Shown here one piece after another: positions 6,895 to 13,927 of a stretch of DNA of 21,591 nt (its first letter is position 1; every line of letters begins with the position of its first letter). The notes beneath the pieces are model-generated. The model saw nothing but the letters and a program-made list of their open reading frames with translations, was not told where the DNA came from and did no database searches. Origin of the DNA: an uncultured Bulleidia sp. (GTDB lineage: Bacteria > Bacillota_I > Bacilli_A > Erysipelotrichales > Erysipelotrichaceae); the NCBI GenBank assembly GCA_934725105.1, contig CAKVBD010000037.1, forward strand, positions 1 through 21,591. Reading direction: 5' to 3'. The position numbers and the translations under genes are program-made.

Positions 6895-7773
6895 TTACTT
6901 TTCGATAGAGTTTATGAAATTTAACAATACATCACAATAATGTTTGTTATCTTCTGCAAAACACATATGTCTTGCACCATCAAACAATTCCCATTTTGTA
7001 TTAGGGATGCGATCAAACATTGTTTTAGCAACAAGTGGAGTGCATAAATCGTTTGTTCCAGACATAATTTGCGCTGGTACTTTGATTTCGTGTAAACGAT
7101 CGGTATATTCAAAATCTTTTAAAGAACCTGTTGGATTATATTCGTTTGGGCCCCATCCGTATAAATATGCTTCACTTCCGCTTTTCTTTTCTCGTGTTAA
7201 GCATTCAGGATCAGTGTCTTTGATGTCTGCGCAATGTAGTTTCATGAATGCATCGTTTGCTTTTAGATATTCTGGTTTATTCCAGATATTATTGTTTTCG
7301 GCAAATGCAATTGCATCTTGATCTTCTTTTGACATCATGGAAATTAAACGGTGTTGTTCATGCGCCCACAGAGAAGAAGATGGTAATGTGGAGGAAAGAA
7401 TAATACCTTTAATACCTTCTGGTTTTCTTTCAATCAGATACTGTATAATCAGCATTCCACCCCAGGACTGTCCTAATAGATATACTTCATCTAAGTGCAG
7501 GTGTTTACGCAATGTGATAAGTTCATCTATCCATGTATCAGCGTTCCATAATTCTGGATGGCCATCTAAATAGCTGTTTCCGCAACCAATCTGATCATAA
7601 GAAATCACTTTTCTCCCACTGTCGGCAATACAGTCTAACAGTTCCATATAATTGTGTGTTGATCCAGGACCTCCATGAATCAAAATAATTGGCGTTTTAT
7701 CTCCACCATCAACAATACGATAATATGTTTTGTAATCTAAATATGGCATGTAGCCTTCTGTAATTTTTCTCAT
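6895..7773 (-). CDS. pip: proline iminopeptidase (alpha/beta hydrolase, S33 family)
   Basis: S33 serine peptidase that releases N-terminal proline from peptides in the cytoplasm. Seen: the oxyanion HGGPG motif (residues 33-37), the nucleophile in GQSWGG (Ser103), the acid in GTNDLCTP and the catalytic His in GARHMCFAED. The helical cap lies between the Ser and the Asp. Length 292 aa is typical of Lactobacillus-type PepI/Pip. The N-terminus MRKITEGYMPY resembles that family, so the 7773 start is preferred although no Shine-Dalgarno precedes it. An internal ATG at codon 9 follows AGAAGG but at short spacing. It is the only minus-strand gene here, lying between rplA and rplJ. Other S33 activities cannot be excluded. 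Confidence 0.9.
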   Translation of the reverse strand: MRKITEGYMPYLDYKTYYRIVDGGDKTPIILIHGGPGSTHNYMELLDCIADSGRKVISYDQIGCGNSYLDGHPELWNADTWIDELITLRKHLHLDEVYLLGQSWGGMLIIQYLIERKPEGIKGIILSSTLPSSSLWAHEQHRLISMMSKEDQDAIAFAENNNIWNKPEYLKANDAFMKLHCADIKDTDPECLTREKKSGSEAYLYGWGPNEYNPTGSLKDFEYTDRLHEIKVPAQIMSGTNDLCTPLVAKTMFDRIPNTKWELFDGARHMCFAEDNKHYCDVLLNFINSIEK

Positions 7774-7780
7774 AGAAGCT

Positions 7781-7810
7781 ATTGTAATACAAAAATCGAC
7801 TTTTTGGCAT
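7781..7810 (-). promoter_or_regulatory. predicted pip promoter, possibly giving a leaderless mRNA
   Basis: On the minus strand, ATGCCA (7805-7810), an 18-nt spacer and TACAAT (7781-7786). The gap from the -10 to the ATG is only 7 nt, so transcription would start at or next to the start codon. This fits the lack of a Shine-Dalgarno. It is divergent from the rplJ promoter about 20 nt away. Confidence 0.4.
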
Positions 7811-7827
7811 AAAAAAGCGAAATTCTA

Positions 7828-7855
7828 TTGACACAAGCAAAATATGTGGTAACAT
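7828..7855 (+). promoter_or_regulatory. predicted promoter of rplJ-rplL
   Basis: Perfect -35 TTGACA (7828-7833), a 16-nt spacer and an extended -10 TGG-TAACAT (hexamer 7850-7855). It lies just upstream of the L10 leader, as in other Bacillota. Confidence 0.75.
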
Positions 7856-7857
7856 AA

Positions 7858-7978
7858 TCACGCGTTATCAAATACCATAGACAGTAACGGCGGATGCTTA
7901 ATTATGTTACCGAGGTGAATGAAAGTTATTAAATAAAACAAACTTTTTAACCCTCGTGAATTCCGCGAGGGTTTATTT
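7858..7978 (+). promoter_or_regulatory. ribosomal protein L10 leader with transcription attenuator
   Basis: The segment 7873-7916 has the character of the Bacillota L10 leader: ACCATAGACAGTAAC, then GTTACCGAGGT, with GTAAC (7884-7888) pairing with GTTAC (7906-7910). Downstream, AACCCTCG (7949-7956) pairs with CGAGGGTT (7966-7973), followed by TTATTT, as an intrinsic terminator. CGAGG at 7911-7915 can instead pair with CCTCG at 7952-7956, which would break the terminator, so the leader can switch. In known cases the L10(L7/L12)4 complex binds the upper domain and promotes termination. That mechanism is inferred here from family resemblance. Confidence 0.82.
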
Positions 7979-8014
7979 ATGCGTATGCGATAACTAGAAA
8001 AGAAAGGTGATTGA

Positions 8015-8575
8015 ATGAATCAGACTGTTTTAGAAGGTAAGAAGACTGTTGTTTCTGAAATCGAAAACAAGTTCAAGAATTCAGGTTCCACTGTTGTCGC
8101 AGAGTATCGTGGACTCAGCGTAGCTGAAGTTACAGAACTCAGACGTGCATTAAGAGCTGAAGGCGTAGAAATGAAGGTATATAAGAATACTTTAGCTTCT
8201 ATCGCTGCAGAAAATGTAGGTTTCGGTGAATTGAAGGATTCTTTAACAGGTCCAAATGCGATCGCATTCGGTGAAGATGAAACTGCAGCTGCTCGTGTAA
8301 TGGCTAATTTCGCTAAGAAGCACGAAGCACTTGTACTTAAGGCAGGTATCGTTGAAGGTAAGGTAGTTGATACAAATACTATCAAGGAACTTTCCGCACT
8401 GCCAAACAGAGAAGGCATGCTCAGTATGTTGTTATCTGTATTGAACGCTCCTGTTACATCATTTGCTCGTGCAGTAAATGCTGTTGCTGAAGCAAGACCA
8501 GCTGATGGAGCTGCTGCTCCAGCTGCTGAAGAAGCACCAAAAGAAGAAGAAGCTGCTACAGAAGCAGCTGCCTAA
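8015..8575 (+). CDS. rplJ: 50S ribosomal protein L10
   Basis: L10 anchors L7/L12 dimers to the ribosome through its C-terminal helix and represses its own operon. Seen: an N-terminal rRNA-binding domain containing VVAEYRGLSVAEVTELRRALR and YKNTLASIAAE, and a central TGPNAIAFGEDE segment. Length 186 aa exceeds the usual 165-175 because of an Ala/Glu-rich tail from about residue 160 (GAAAPAAEEAPKEEEAATEAAA with flanks). AAAGGTGA ends a few bases before ATG 8015. It lies between the L10 leader and rplL. Confidence 0.96.
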   Translation: MNQTVLEGKKTVVSEIENKFKNSGSTVVAEYRGLSVAEVTELRRALRAEGVEMKVYKNTLASIAAENVGFGELKDSLTGPNAIAFGEDETAAARVMANFAKKHEALVLKAGIVEGKVVDTNTIKELSALPNREGMLSMLLSVLNAPVTSFARAVNAVAEARPADGAAAPAAEEAPKEEEAATEAAA

Positions 8576-8589
8576 GGAGGAAAATTAAA

Positions 8590-8961
8590 ATGGCAAAGTT
8601 AACACAAGATGAAATTCTTGCATATTTAGATGAAGCAACAATTCTTGAACTCAATGAACTCGTAAAAGCAATCGAAGAAAAGTATGGCGTTTCTGCTGCT
8701 GCTCCAGTTGCTGTTGCAGCTGCTGCTGATGCAGGTGCTGCTGCTGAACCAAGCACAGTAACAGTTACATTAAAGGATGTAGGTGCTACTAAGGTTGCAG
8801 TTATCAAGGCTGTTAGAGAAATCACAGGTCTTGGACTTGTTGATGCTAAGAAGCTTGTTGATGGCGTTCCAGCTGAAATCAAGAAGGACATTGCTCCTGA
8901 AGAAGCTGCTGAAATCAAGAAGAAGCTTGAAGATGCAGGCGCTGCTGTTGAAGTTAAGTAA
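8590..8961 (+). CDS. rplL: 50S ribosomal protein L7/L12
   Basis: Stalk protein, present as several dimers on L10, that recruits translation factors and stimulates their GTPase activity. Seen: an N-terminal dimerisation helix pair (about residues 1-33), an Ala-rich flexible hinge (about 35-55) and the C-terminal factor-binding domain with TKVAVIKAVREITGLGLVDAKKLVDG. Length 123 aa is typical. AGGAGG (8575-8580) overlaps the rplJ stop and lies 9 nt before ATG 8590, coupling its translation to rplJ. A terminator-like hairpin follows. Confidence 0.97.
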   Translation: MAKLTQDEILAYLDEATILELNELVKAIEEKYGVSAAAPVAVAAAADAGAAAEPSTVTVTLKDVGATKVAVIKAVREITGLGLVDAKKLVDGVPAEIKKDIAPEEAAEIKKKLEDAGAAVEVK

Positions 8962-8996
8962 TTAATTTCAAAAAACAAAAATAGAAAAGATTTTTG

Positions 8997-9022
8997 AAAG
9001 GCCGAATGTTTGTTCGGCTTTT
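8997..9022 (+). terminator. intrinsic terminator or attenuator after rplL
   Basis: AAAGGCCGAA (8997-9006) pairs with TTCGGCTTTT (9013-9022) with one G-U pair, loop TGTTTG. The T-tract is part of the stem, so it may be partial, allowing some readthrough to the methyltransferase and rpoBC. Confidence 0.75.
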
Positions 9023-9047
9023 CGACAACTAGAAAGGATTTAGTTAT

Positions 9048-9647
9048 ACGGCACATTATTATACCGACAACCGAAATCTGCCAAAAAACCGGAAGGATCA
9101 TTCTTTCCGGTTTTCGGGCATCTTATTCACCTTTACAACTGATAATGGTGTTTTCTCAAAAACAGGGATCGATTATGGCTCTGAAGTATTACTGAAATCT
9201 GTATGCCGAGAACCAATCGAAGGAAAGGTCTTGGATATGGGATGTGGGTATGGCACACTTGGTGTTGTCATACAAAAACTAAACCCTTCCTGTTCTGTTG
9301 TCTCTGTTGACGTAAATCCTAGAGCTGTTGAACTAACAGGAATCAACAGTCAACAGAATGGCTTGGATTTGAATGCATTTGTTTCAGATGGATTCGAATC
9401 TGTGGAAGGAACATTTGATCACATTGTTTCTAACCCACCAATCCGTGCGGGAAAGAAAGTGATTTATAAAATGTTTGAAGATGCATATGCACATTTGAAT
9501 GACGGTGGTTTATTTACAATTGTCATTCGTAAACAACAAGGTGCAGAAAGTGCAGTAAAAAAATTAAATGAAATATTTAGCAATTGTGAAGTTATTGACC
9601 GTGATAAAGGATATTGGATTTTGCAAAGTTCGAAATTGACGGGTTGA
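9048..9647 (+). CDS. ybxB: class I SAM-dependent methyltransferase, RsmC/YbxB type, with a probable ACG start
   Basis: Homologue of the rRNA guanine-N2 methyltransferase family; in B. subtilis ybxB also sits between rplL and rpoB. Seen: a conserved N-terminus, HYYTDNRNLP at about residues 3-12 and FTFTTDNGVFSKTGIDYGS further on, then the SAM motif LDMGCGYG (62-69) and the catalytic-loop NPPI (129-132). The frame has a stop at 9030-9032 and no ATG, GTG or TTG until TTG 9231. A start there would remove 61 conserved residues and leave only 138 aa. ACG 9048 lies 9 nt after AGAAAGGA (9031-9038) and gives 199 aa, the expected family length. Alternatives are a CTG at 9078, a point mutation of ATG to ACG, or a base-call error. 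The exact rRNA target is unknown. Confidence 0.85.
   Translation, partial: TAHYYTDNRNLPKNRKDHSFRFSGILFTFTTDNGVFSKTGIDYGSEVLLKSVCREPIEGKVLDMGCGYGTLGVVIQKLNPSCSVVSVDVNPRAVELTGINSQQNGLDLNAFVSDGFESVEGTFDHIVSNPPIRAGKKVIYKMFEDAYAHLNDGGLFTIVIRKQQGAESAVKKLNEIFSNCEVIDRDKGYWILQSSKLTG
9085..9114 (+). repeat. terminator-like hairpin inside the start of the methyltransferase gene
   Basis: AAAACCGGAA (9085-9094) pairs with TTCCGGTTTT (9105-9114); the stem extends by one G-U and one G-C pair. It lies within codons 13-23. Only four T follow, so termination would be partial, but it is a strong structure close to a weak start codon. Confidence 0.6.
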
Positions 9648-9664
9648 TGGACTTATGTTACTAT
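9636..9664 (+). promoter_or_regulatory. predicted rpoBC promoter
   Basis: TTGACG (9636-9641), a 17-nt spacer and an extended -10 TGT-TACTAT (hexamer 9659-9664). The -35 lies in the last codons of ybxB. It predicts a leader of about 75-80 nt before rpoB. Confidence 0.6.
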
Positions 9665-9691
9665 TGTAAATTGTAAAAAAGTCGAATATAT

Positions 9692-9715
9692 GGGTAGGGG
9701 ATTTATGCCCTTTTT
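9692..9715 (+). terminator. terminator-like hairpin in the rpoB leader
   Basis: GGGTA (9692-9696) pairs with TGCCC (9706-9710, one U-G pair) around a 9-nt loop, directly followed by TTTTT (9711-9715). AAAAAG (9676-9681) can also pair with CTTTTT (9710-9715), extending or competing with the stem. It is a weak terminator on its own; an attenuator role is inferred. Confidence 0.4.
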
Positions 9716-9748
9716 CGGCGTTTAGCGGTGCTACGAAAGGATGGTTAT

Positions 9749-12700
9749 ATGGAAAAAACAAAAACATACCATGACGTGCATTACGGTAATAAAGCTGTAC
9801 GTAGAGATTATTCAAAGATTTCTTCTGGATTACCAATGCCAGATTTAGTTGGAATTCAAACAGATTCTTATGAATGGTTTTTAAAGGACGGCATCAGGGA
9901 AGTATTTAATGATATCTACCCTATTTCAAACTATAGCAAAGATATCCGCTTGAAATTCCTTGATTATGAATTTGGCGAACCAAAATATTCAATTAACGAA
10001 TGCAAGTACAGAGAAACAAATTACTGTGCTCCTTTAAGAGCGAAAATGGAACTCGAAGTTGAGGATTCTGAAACTCACGAAGTAATTACAAAGTGGGAAG
10101 AAGTATTCTTAGGCGATTTTCCATTAATGACACCTACAGGAACATTCATTATTAATGGTGCAGAACGTGTTATTGTATCCCAGATCGTTAGATCTCCAGG
10201 TGCTTATTTTGATATTGCTACAGATGAAAGAAGTGGTAGAGATACATATACATGTGAACTCATCCCTTCAAGAGGCACATGGCTTGAATTCATGTCTGAT
10301 GATAAGAAGGCAGCATTGGGCAGAATTTTAAATGTATCTATTGATAGACGTAGAAAGGTTCTTTCCACAATTTTATTCAAGGCTATTGGTATGAGCTTGA
10401 ATGAAGAAAAGGGAGAAGATGCTTTTGATACAACAAAGATGGAAAAATTCCTGAAAGCATTGAACATGGAAGTTCATGATGATGTTGTTGTACCAGAAGA
10501 AGAAAGAAAGTTTCAGAATGATTACATGCTTCTTTATACTTCTGTATTTGGAAATTATGAAGAAGTAAAAAATACTTTAAATGCTGATAAGACTGAAACA
10601 ACAAATGATGCTTTGTTGACAGTGTATGAAAACCAGAGAGCTGATGAAATCGCTACTGTTGAAGGTGCATTGAACTTGATGGATGCAAAATTCTTCGACT
10701 ATAGAAGATATGATTTAACAAAGGCTGGTCGTTATAAGACACGCAACAAGTTAAATATTCTTGATCGTATGCTGAATCATACAATGGCTGAAGATCTTAT
10801 CGGTGCTGATGGAAATGTTCTTGTTAAGAAGGGTACTTTCATCAACAAGGAATTAAGAAATGAATTAAGAGATGAAATTAACAAGGGAATTGCATTAAAG
10901 GCATTACCATTTGTTCATAAATTCTCTCATCCATGTACTTTAGAAGTTTCTACAAAGGACTACTATGCATTAGTTGGCAGAGTATTAGCTGATGATCTAG
11001 ATGGTGAAACAGATAGAACTGAACTTGAAGAAGGTACAGTCATTACTCTTGAAGATGCAAAGGCGATTGCTGCTGAATTTGAAACAGTTAAGATCTATAC
11101 AGGTATCGTAGCGCAAGAAGTTAAAGTAAATAACAACAATGTCAATGCAGTATTGGATCTAGGTTCTAGACTTTATGTTGTTGCTAGAGCAACAGAAAAT
11201 GGTGCTGATCTTTGCGACGAAGATGGGGAATACCTCATTCCTAGATATTTGCCAGATTTCTCTGTAGATAAGATTTCAAATACTACAAGAGAAGCAATTA
11301 TGTCTGAAGCAACAAAGAGCCAGGATGTTTCTATTTGGCTTGTAGGTGCTGCTGTACAGGAAGTAAAGGTTAATACAGAAGATGGTCATCCAGTTCAGTT
11401 AATTGGTATTGATCCATTAAATGAAAAGCACACAATTACAATCAGTGATATGTATGCTTTATATAACTATGAATTAACAATGTTTGATGGCGTTGGAAGC
11501 CAGGATGACATTGATATGCTCGCAAACAGACGTATCCGTACTGTTGGTGAGTTGATTCAGAACCAGTTCAGAATTGGTTTAAGCCGTATGGAAAGAGTTG
11601 TTAAGGAAAGAATGTCTATTGCTGAAGTAGCTAACCTGACACCAAAACTCTTAACAAACACACGTCCATTAACTGCAGCAATTAAAGAGTTCTTCTCTTC
11701 ATCCCAGCTGTCACAGTTCATGGATCAGGAAAACCCACTTGCAGAATTATCTAACAAGAGACGTATTTCCGCATTAGGTCCAGGCGGTTTGACACGTGAA
11801 AGAGCTTCCTTCGAAGTACGTGATATTCACAACTCTCACTATGGAAGAATTTGTCCTATCGAAACACCTGAAGGTCCAAACATCGGTTTGATCAACAACT
11901 TAACTACTTATGCTAGAGTCAATGAATATGGTTTCATTGAAACACCATATAGAAAAGTAGAAAAAGACGGTACATTAACAGATGAAATCGTTTATATGGA
12001 TGCTAACGAAGAATATGATCACGTTATTGCTCAGGTAAACGAAATTCAGGATGGTAAGCTTGTTGGTGACCAGGTCGTTGCTCGTATCGCTGGTGAAACT
12101 GTCATGGTTGATAAAGAAGACGTAGATTTTGCGGATGTATCTCCAAGACAGACAGTATCTGTTGCGACTGCTTGCGTACCTTTCCTTGAAAACGATGACG
12201 GACACCGTGCTCTTATGGGTGCGAATATGCAGCGTCAGGCAGTTCCTCTACTCAATCCACATTCTCCATATGTTGGAACAGGTATGGAACATGCGGTAGC
12301 ACGTTATTCTGGTGCAGCTGTTGTTTGTACAGGTGAAGGTGTTGTTACATACGTTGATGCAAACAAGATCATTGTTGAAGAAGACAATGGTAAAGAAAAA
12401 ATTTATGATTTGATTTCATTTGCTAGATCAAACGCATCTACTTCTATTATTCAGAAGCCAATCGTTTGGGATGGTGAAAGAGTTAAGCCAGGTGATATTC
12501 TTGCGGATGGTCCATCTATGCAGAATGGTGAATTAGCATTAGGTCAGAACGTAACTGTTGCCTTTATGACATGGCATGGTTACAACTACGAAGATGCGAT
12601 TATCATGTCTGAAAGAATGCAGTCAGAAGACTTCTATACATCTGTACACATTGAAGAATATGATATCGAATGTCGTGAAACAAAGCTTGGTTCTGAAGAA

Positions 12701-13912
12701 ATCACAAGAGATATTCCTAACGTCAGCGAAAGTGCTTGTAGAAACCTTGATGCAAGAGGTATTGTCAGAGTTGGTGCTGAAGTTAAGGAAGGCGACATCT
12801 TAGTTGGTAAGGTTACACCTAAGGGTCAGTCTGAAATCTCTCCAGAAGAAAAGCTCTTATTAGCAATCTTCGGTGAAAAGAGTAGAGAAGTTAGAGATAA
12901 CTCTTTGAAGGTACCACATGGTGGTGCTGGTATCGTTCATAGCATTCGTGTATTCAACCGTAAGGAAGATCATGAACTTGCACCAGGTGTAAATGAAATG
13001 GTTAGAGTTTACATCGTTCAGAAGAGAAAGATTTCTGAAGGTGACAAGATGGCAGGTCGTCACGGTAACAAGGGTGTTATTTCTAGAATCAATCCAGTAG
13101 AAGATATGCCATATATGGAAGATGGTACTCCAATTGATATCATGCTTAACCCATTCGGCGTTCCTTCTCGTATGAATATCGGTCAGGTATTAGAGTTGCA
13201 CTTAGGTATGGCAGCGAAGAGCCTTGGCGTGAAGTTTGCTACTCCAGTATTCGATGGCGTATCAAATGAAGACTTAAAAGACATCATGGCAGAAGCTAAT
13301 GTTTCTCCAGATGGAAAATATGTATTGCATGATGGTCAGACAGGTGAAGCTTATGATGAAAGAATCTCTGTTGGTGTCATGTACATGATTAAACTTGCAC
13401 ACATGGTCGACGATAAGTTACATGCTCGTGCAACTGGTCCATATTCTCTTGTTACTCAGCAGCCATTAGGTGGTAAAGCACAGAATGGTGGTCAGAGATT
13501 CGGTGAAATGGAAGTTTGGGCTCTTGAAGGTTATGGTGCTGCACATACATTGCAGGAAATCCTGACTGTTAAATCTGATGATATCATCGGACGTACAAAG
13601 AGTTATGAAGCTATCGTTAAGGGTAAAGATCTTCCTGAACCAGGAATTCCTGAATCATTCAGAGTTATGGTTCATGAATTACAGGCTCTTGCATTAGACG
13701 TTCGTATGATGGACGATGATGGCAATGAGATGGATCTCAAGCAGATGGAACAAGAAGAATTGAAAGAAGAAACAAAGATTGACCTCAACCGTCAGCAGTA
13801 TGTAAATGACGCTGAAGAAAGTGGTCTATTAACAATTAAAGAAGGTCTTGAAGAAGACATTCCAGAAGCAGCAGTCGTAGGTATTGACGATGATGCTGAT
13901 TCAGATGAATAA
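9749..13912 (+). CDS. rpoB: DNA-directed RNA polymerase subunit beta
   Basis: Beta subunit of RNA polymerase. Seen: an N-terminal lobe (FLGDFPLMTPTGTFIINGAERV), the rifampicin-pocket segment SSQLSQFMDQENPLAELSNKRRIS, the fork region GRICPIETPEGPNIGLI, and the catalytic-side motif GDKMAGRHGNKGVIS. Start choice: ATG 9749 has AAAGGA at 9735-9740; GTG 9728 would add seven unrelated residues before this ribosome binding site. Length 1387 aa is about 190 more than B. subtilis RpoB. Most of the excess lies at about residues 380-560, where QEVKVN occurs twice (456 and 537); the rest includes a longer acidic C-terminus. Asn669 replaces the His that is position 526 in E. coli numbering. rpoC follows 15 nt later. 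Confidence 0.98.
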   Translation: MEKTKTYHDVHYGNKAVRRDYSKISSGLPMPDLVGIQTDSYEWFLKDGIREVFNDIYPISNYSKDIRLKFLDYEFGEPKYSINECKYRETNYCAPLRAKMELEVEDSETHEVITKWEEVFLGDFPLMTPTGTFIINGAERVIVSQIVRSPGAYFDIATDERSGRDTYTCELIPSRGTWLEFMSDDKKAALGRILNVSIDRRRKVLSTILFKAIGMSLNEEKGEDAFDTTKMEKFLKALNMEVHDDVVVPEEERKFQNDYMLLYTSVFGNYEEVKNTLNADKTETTNDALLTVYENQRADEIATVEGALNLMDAKFFDYRRYDLTKAGRYKTRNKLNILDRMLNHTMAEDLIGADGNVLVKKGTFINKELRNELRDEINKGIALKALPFVHKFSHPCTLEVSTKDYYALVGRVLADDLDGETDRTELEEGTVITLEDAKAIAAEFETVKIYTGIVAQEVKVNNNNVNAVLDLGSRLYVVARATENGADLCDEDGEYLIPRYLPDFSVDKISNTTREAIMSEATKSQDVSIWLVGAAVQEVKVNTEDGHPVQLIGIDPLNEKHTITISDMYALYNYELTMFDGVGSQDDIDMLANRRIRTVGELIQNQFRIGLSRMERVVKERMSIAEVANLTPKLLTNTRPLTAAIKEFFSSSQLSQFMDQENPLAELSNKRRISALGPGGLTRERASFEVRDIHNSHYGRICPIETPEGPNIGLINNLTTYARVNEYGFIETPYRKVEKDGTLTDEIVYMDANEEYDHVIAQVNEIQDGKLVGDQVVARIAGETVMVDKEDVDFADVSPRQTVSVATACVPFLENDDGHRALMGANMQRQAVPLLNPHSPYVGTGMEHAVARYSGAAVVCTGEGVVTYVDANKIIVEEDNGKEKIYDLISFARSNASTSIIQKPIVWDGERVKPGDILADGPSMQNGELALGQNVTVAFMTWHGYNYEDAIIMSERMQSEDFYTSVHIEEYDIECRETKLGSEEITRDIPNVSESACRNLDARGIVRVGAEVKEGDILVGKVTPKGQSEISPEEKLLLAIFGEKSREVRDNSLKVPHGGAGIVHSIRVFNRKEDHELAPGVNEMVRVYIVQKRKISEGDKMAGRHGNKGVISRINPVEDMPYMEDGTPIDIMLNPFGVPSRMNIGQVLELHLGMAAKSLGVKFATPVFDGVSNEDLKDIMAEANVSPDGKYVLHDGQTGEAYDERISVGVMYMIKLAHMVDDKLHARATGPYSLVTQQPLGGKAQNGGQRFGEMEVWALEGYGAAHTLQEILTVKSDDIIGRTKSYEAIVKGKDLPEPGIPESFRVMVHELQALALDVRMMDDDGNEMDLKQMEQEELKEETKIDLNRQQYVNDAEESGLLTIKEGLEEDIPEAAVVGIDDDADSDE

Positions 13913-13927
13913 GGAGGATGAAGTCAG

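Noticed and set aside
9006..9032. Short in-frame ATG ORF (8 codons) ahead of the methyltransferase, a possible alternative start
   Set aside because: It ends at TAG 9030-9032 before the conserved region and lies inside the rplL terminator hairpin, so it cannot encode the N-terminus and is likely chance.
8556..9101. 181-codon minus-strand ORF opposite rplL
   Set aside because: Its Ala/Ser-rich composition is the reverse complement of the Ala-rich L7/L12 codons; there is no ribosome binding site or family resemblance.
9010..9195. 61-codon ORF overlapping the methyltransferase start
   Set aside because: It is out of frame with the conserved methyltransferase sequence, has no recognisable motif, and begins in the T-rich arm of a terminator.
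9231..9647. Methyltransferase starting at TTG 9231 (138 aa)
   Set aside because: This removes the whole conserved N-terminal part and starts within the SAM-binding motif; no ribosome binding site suits it.
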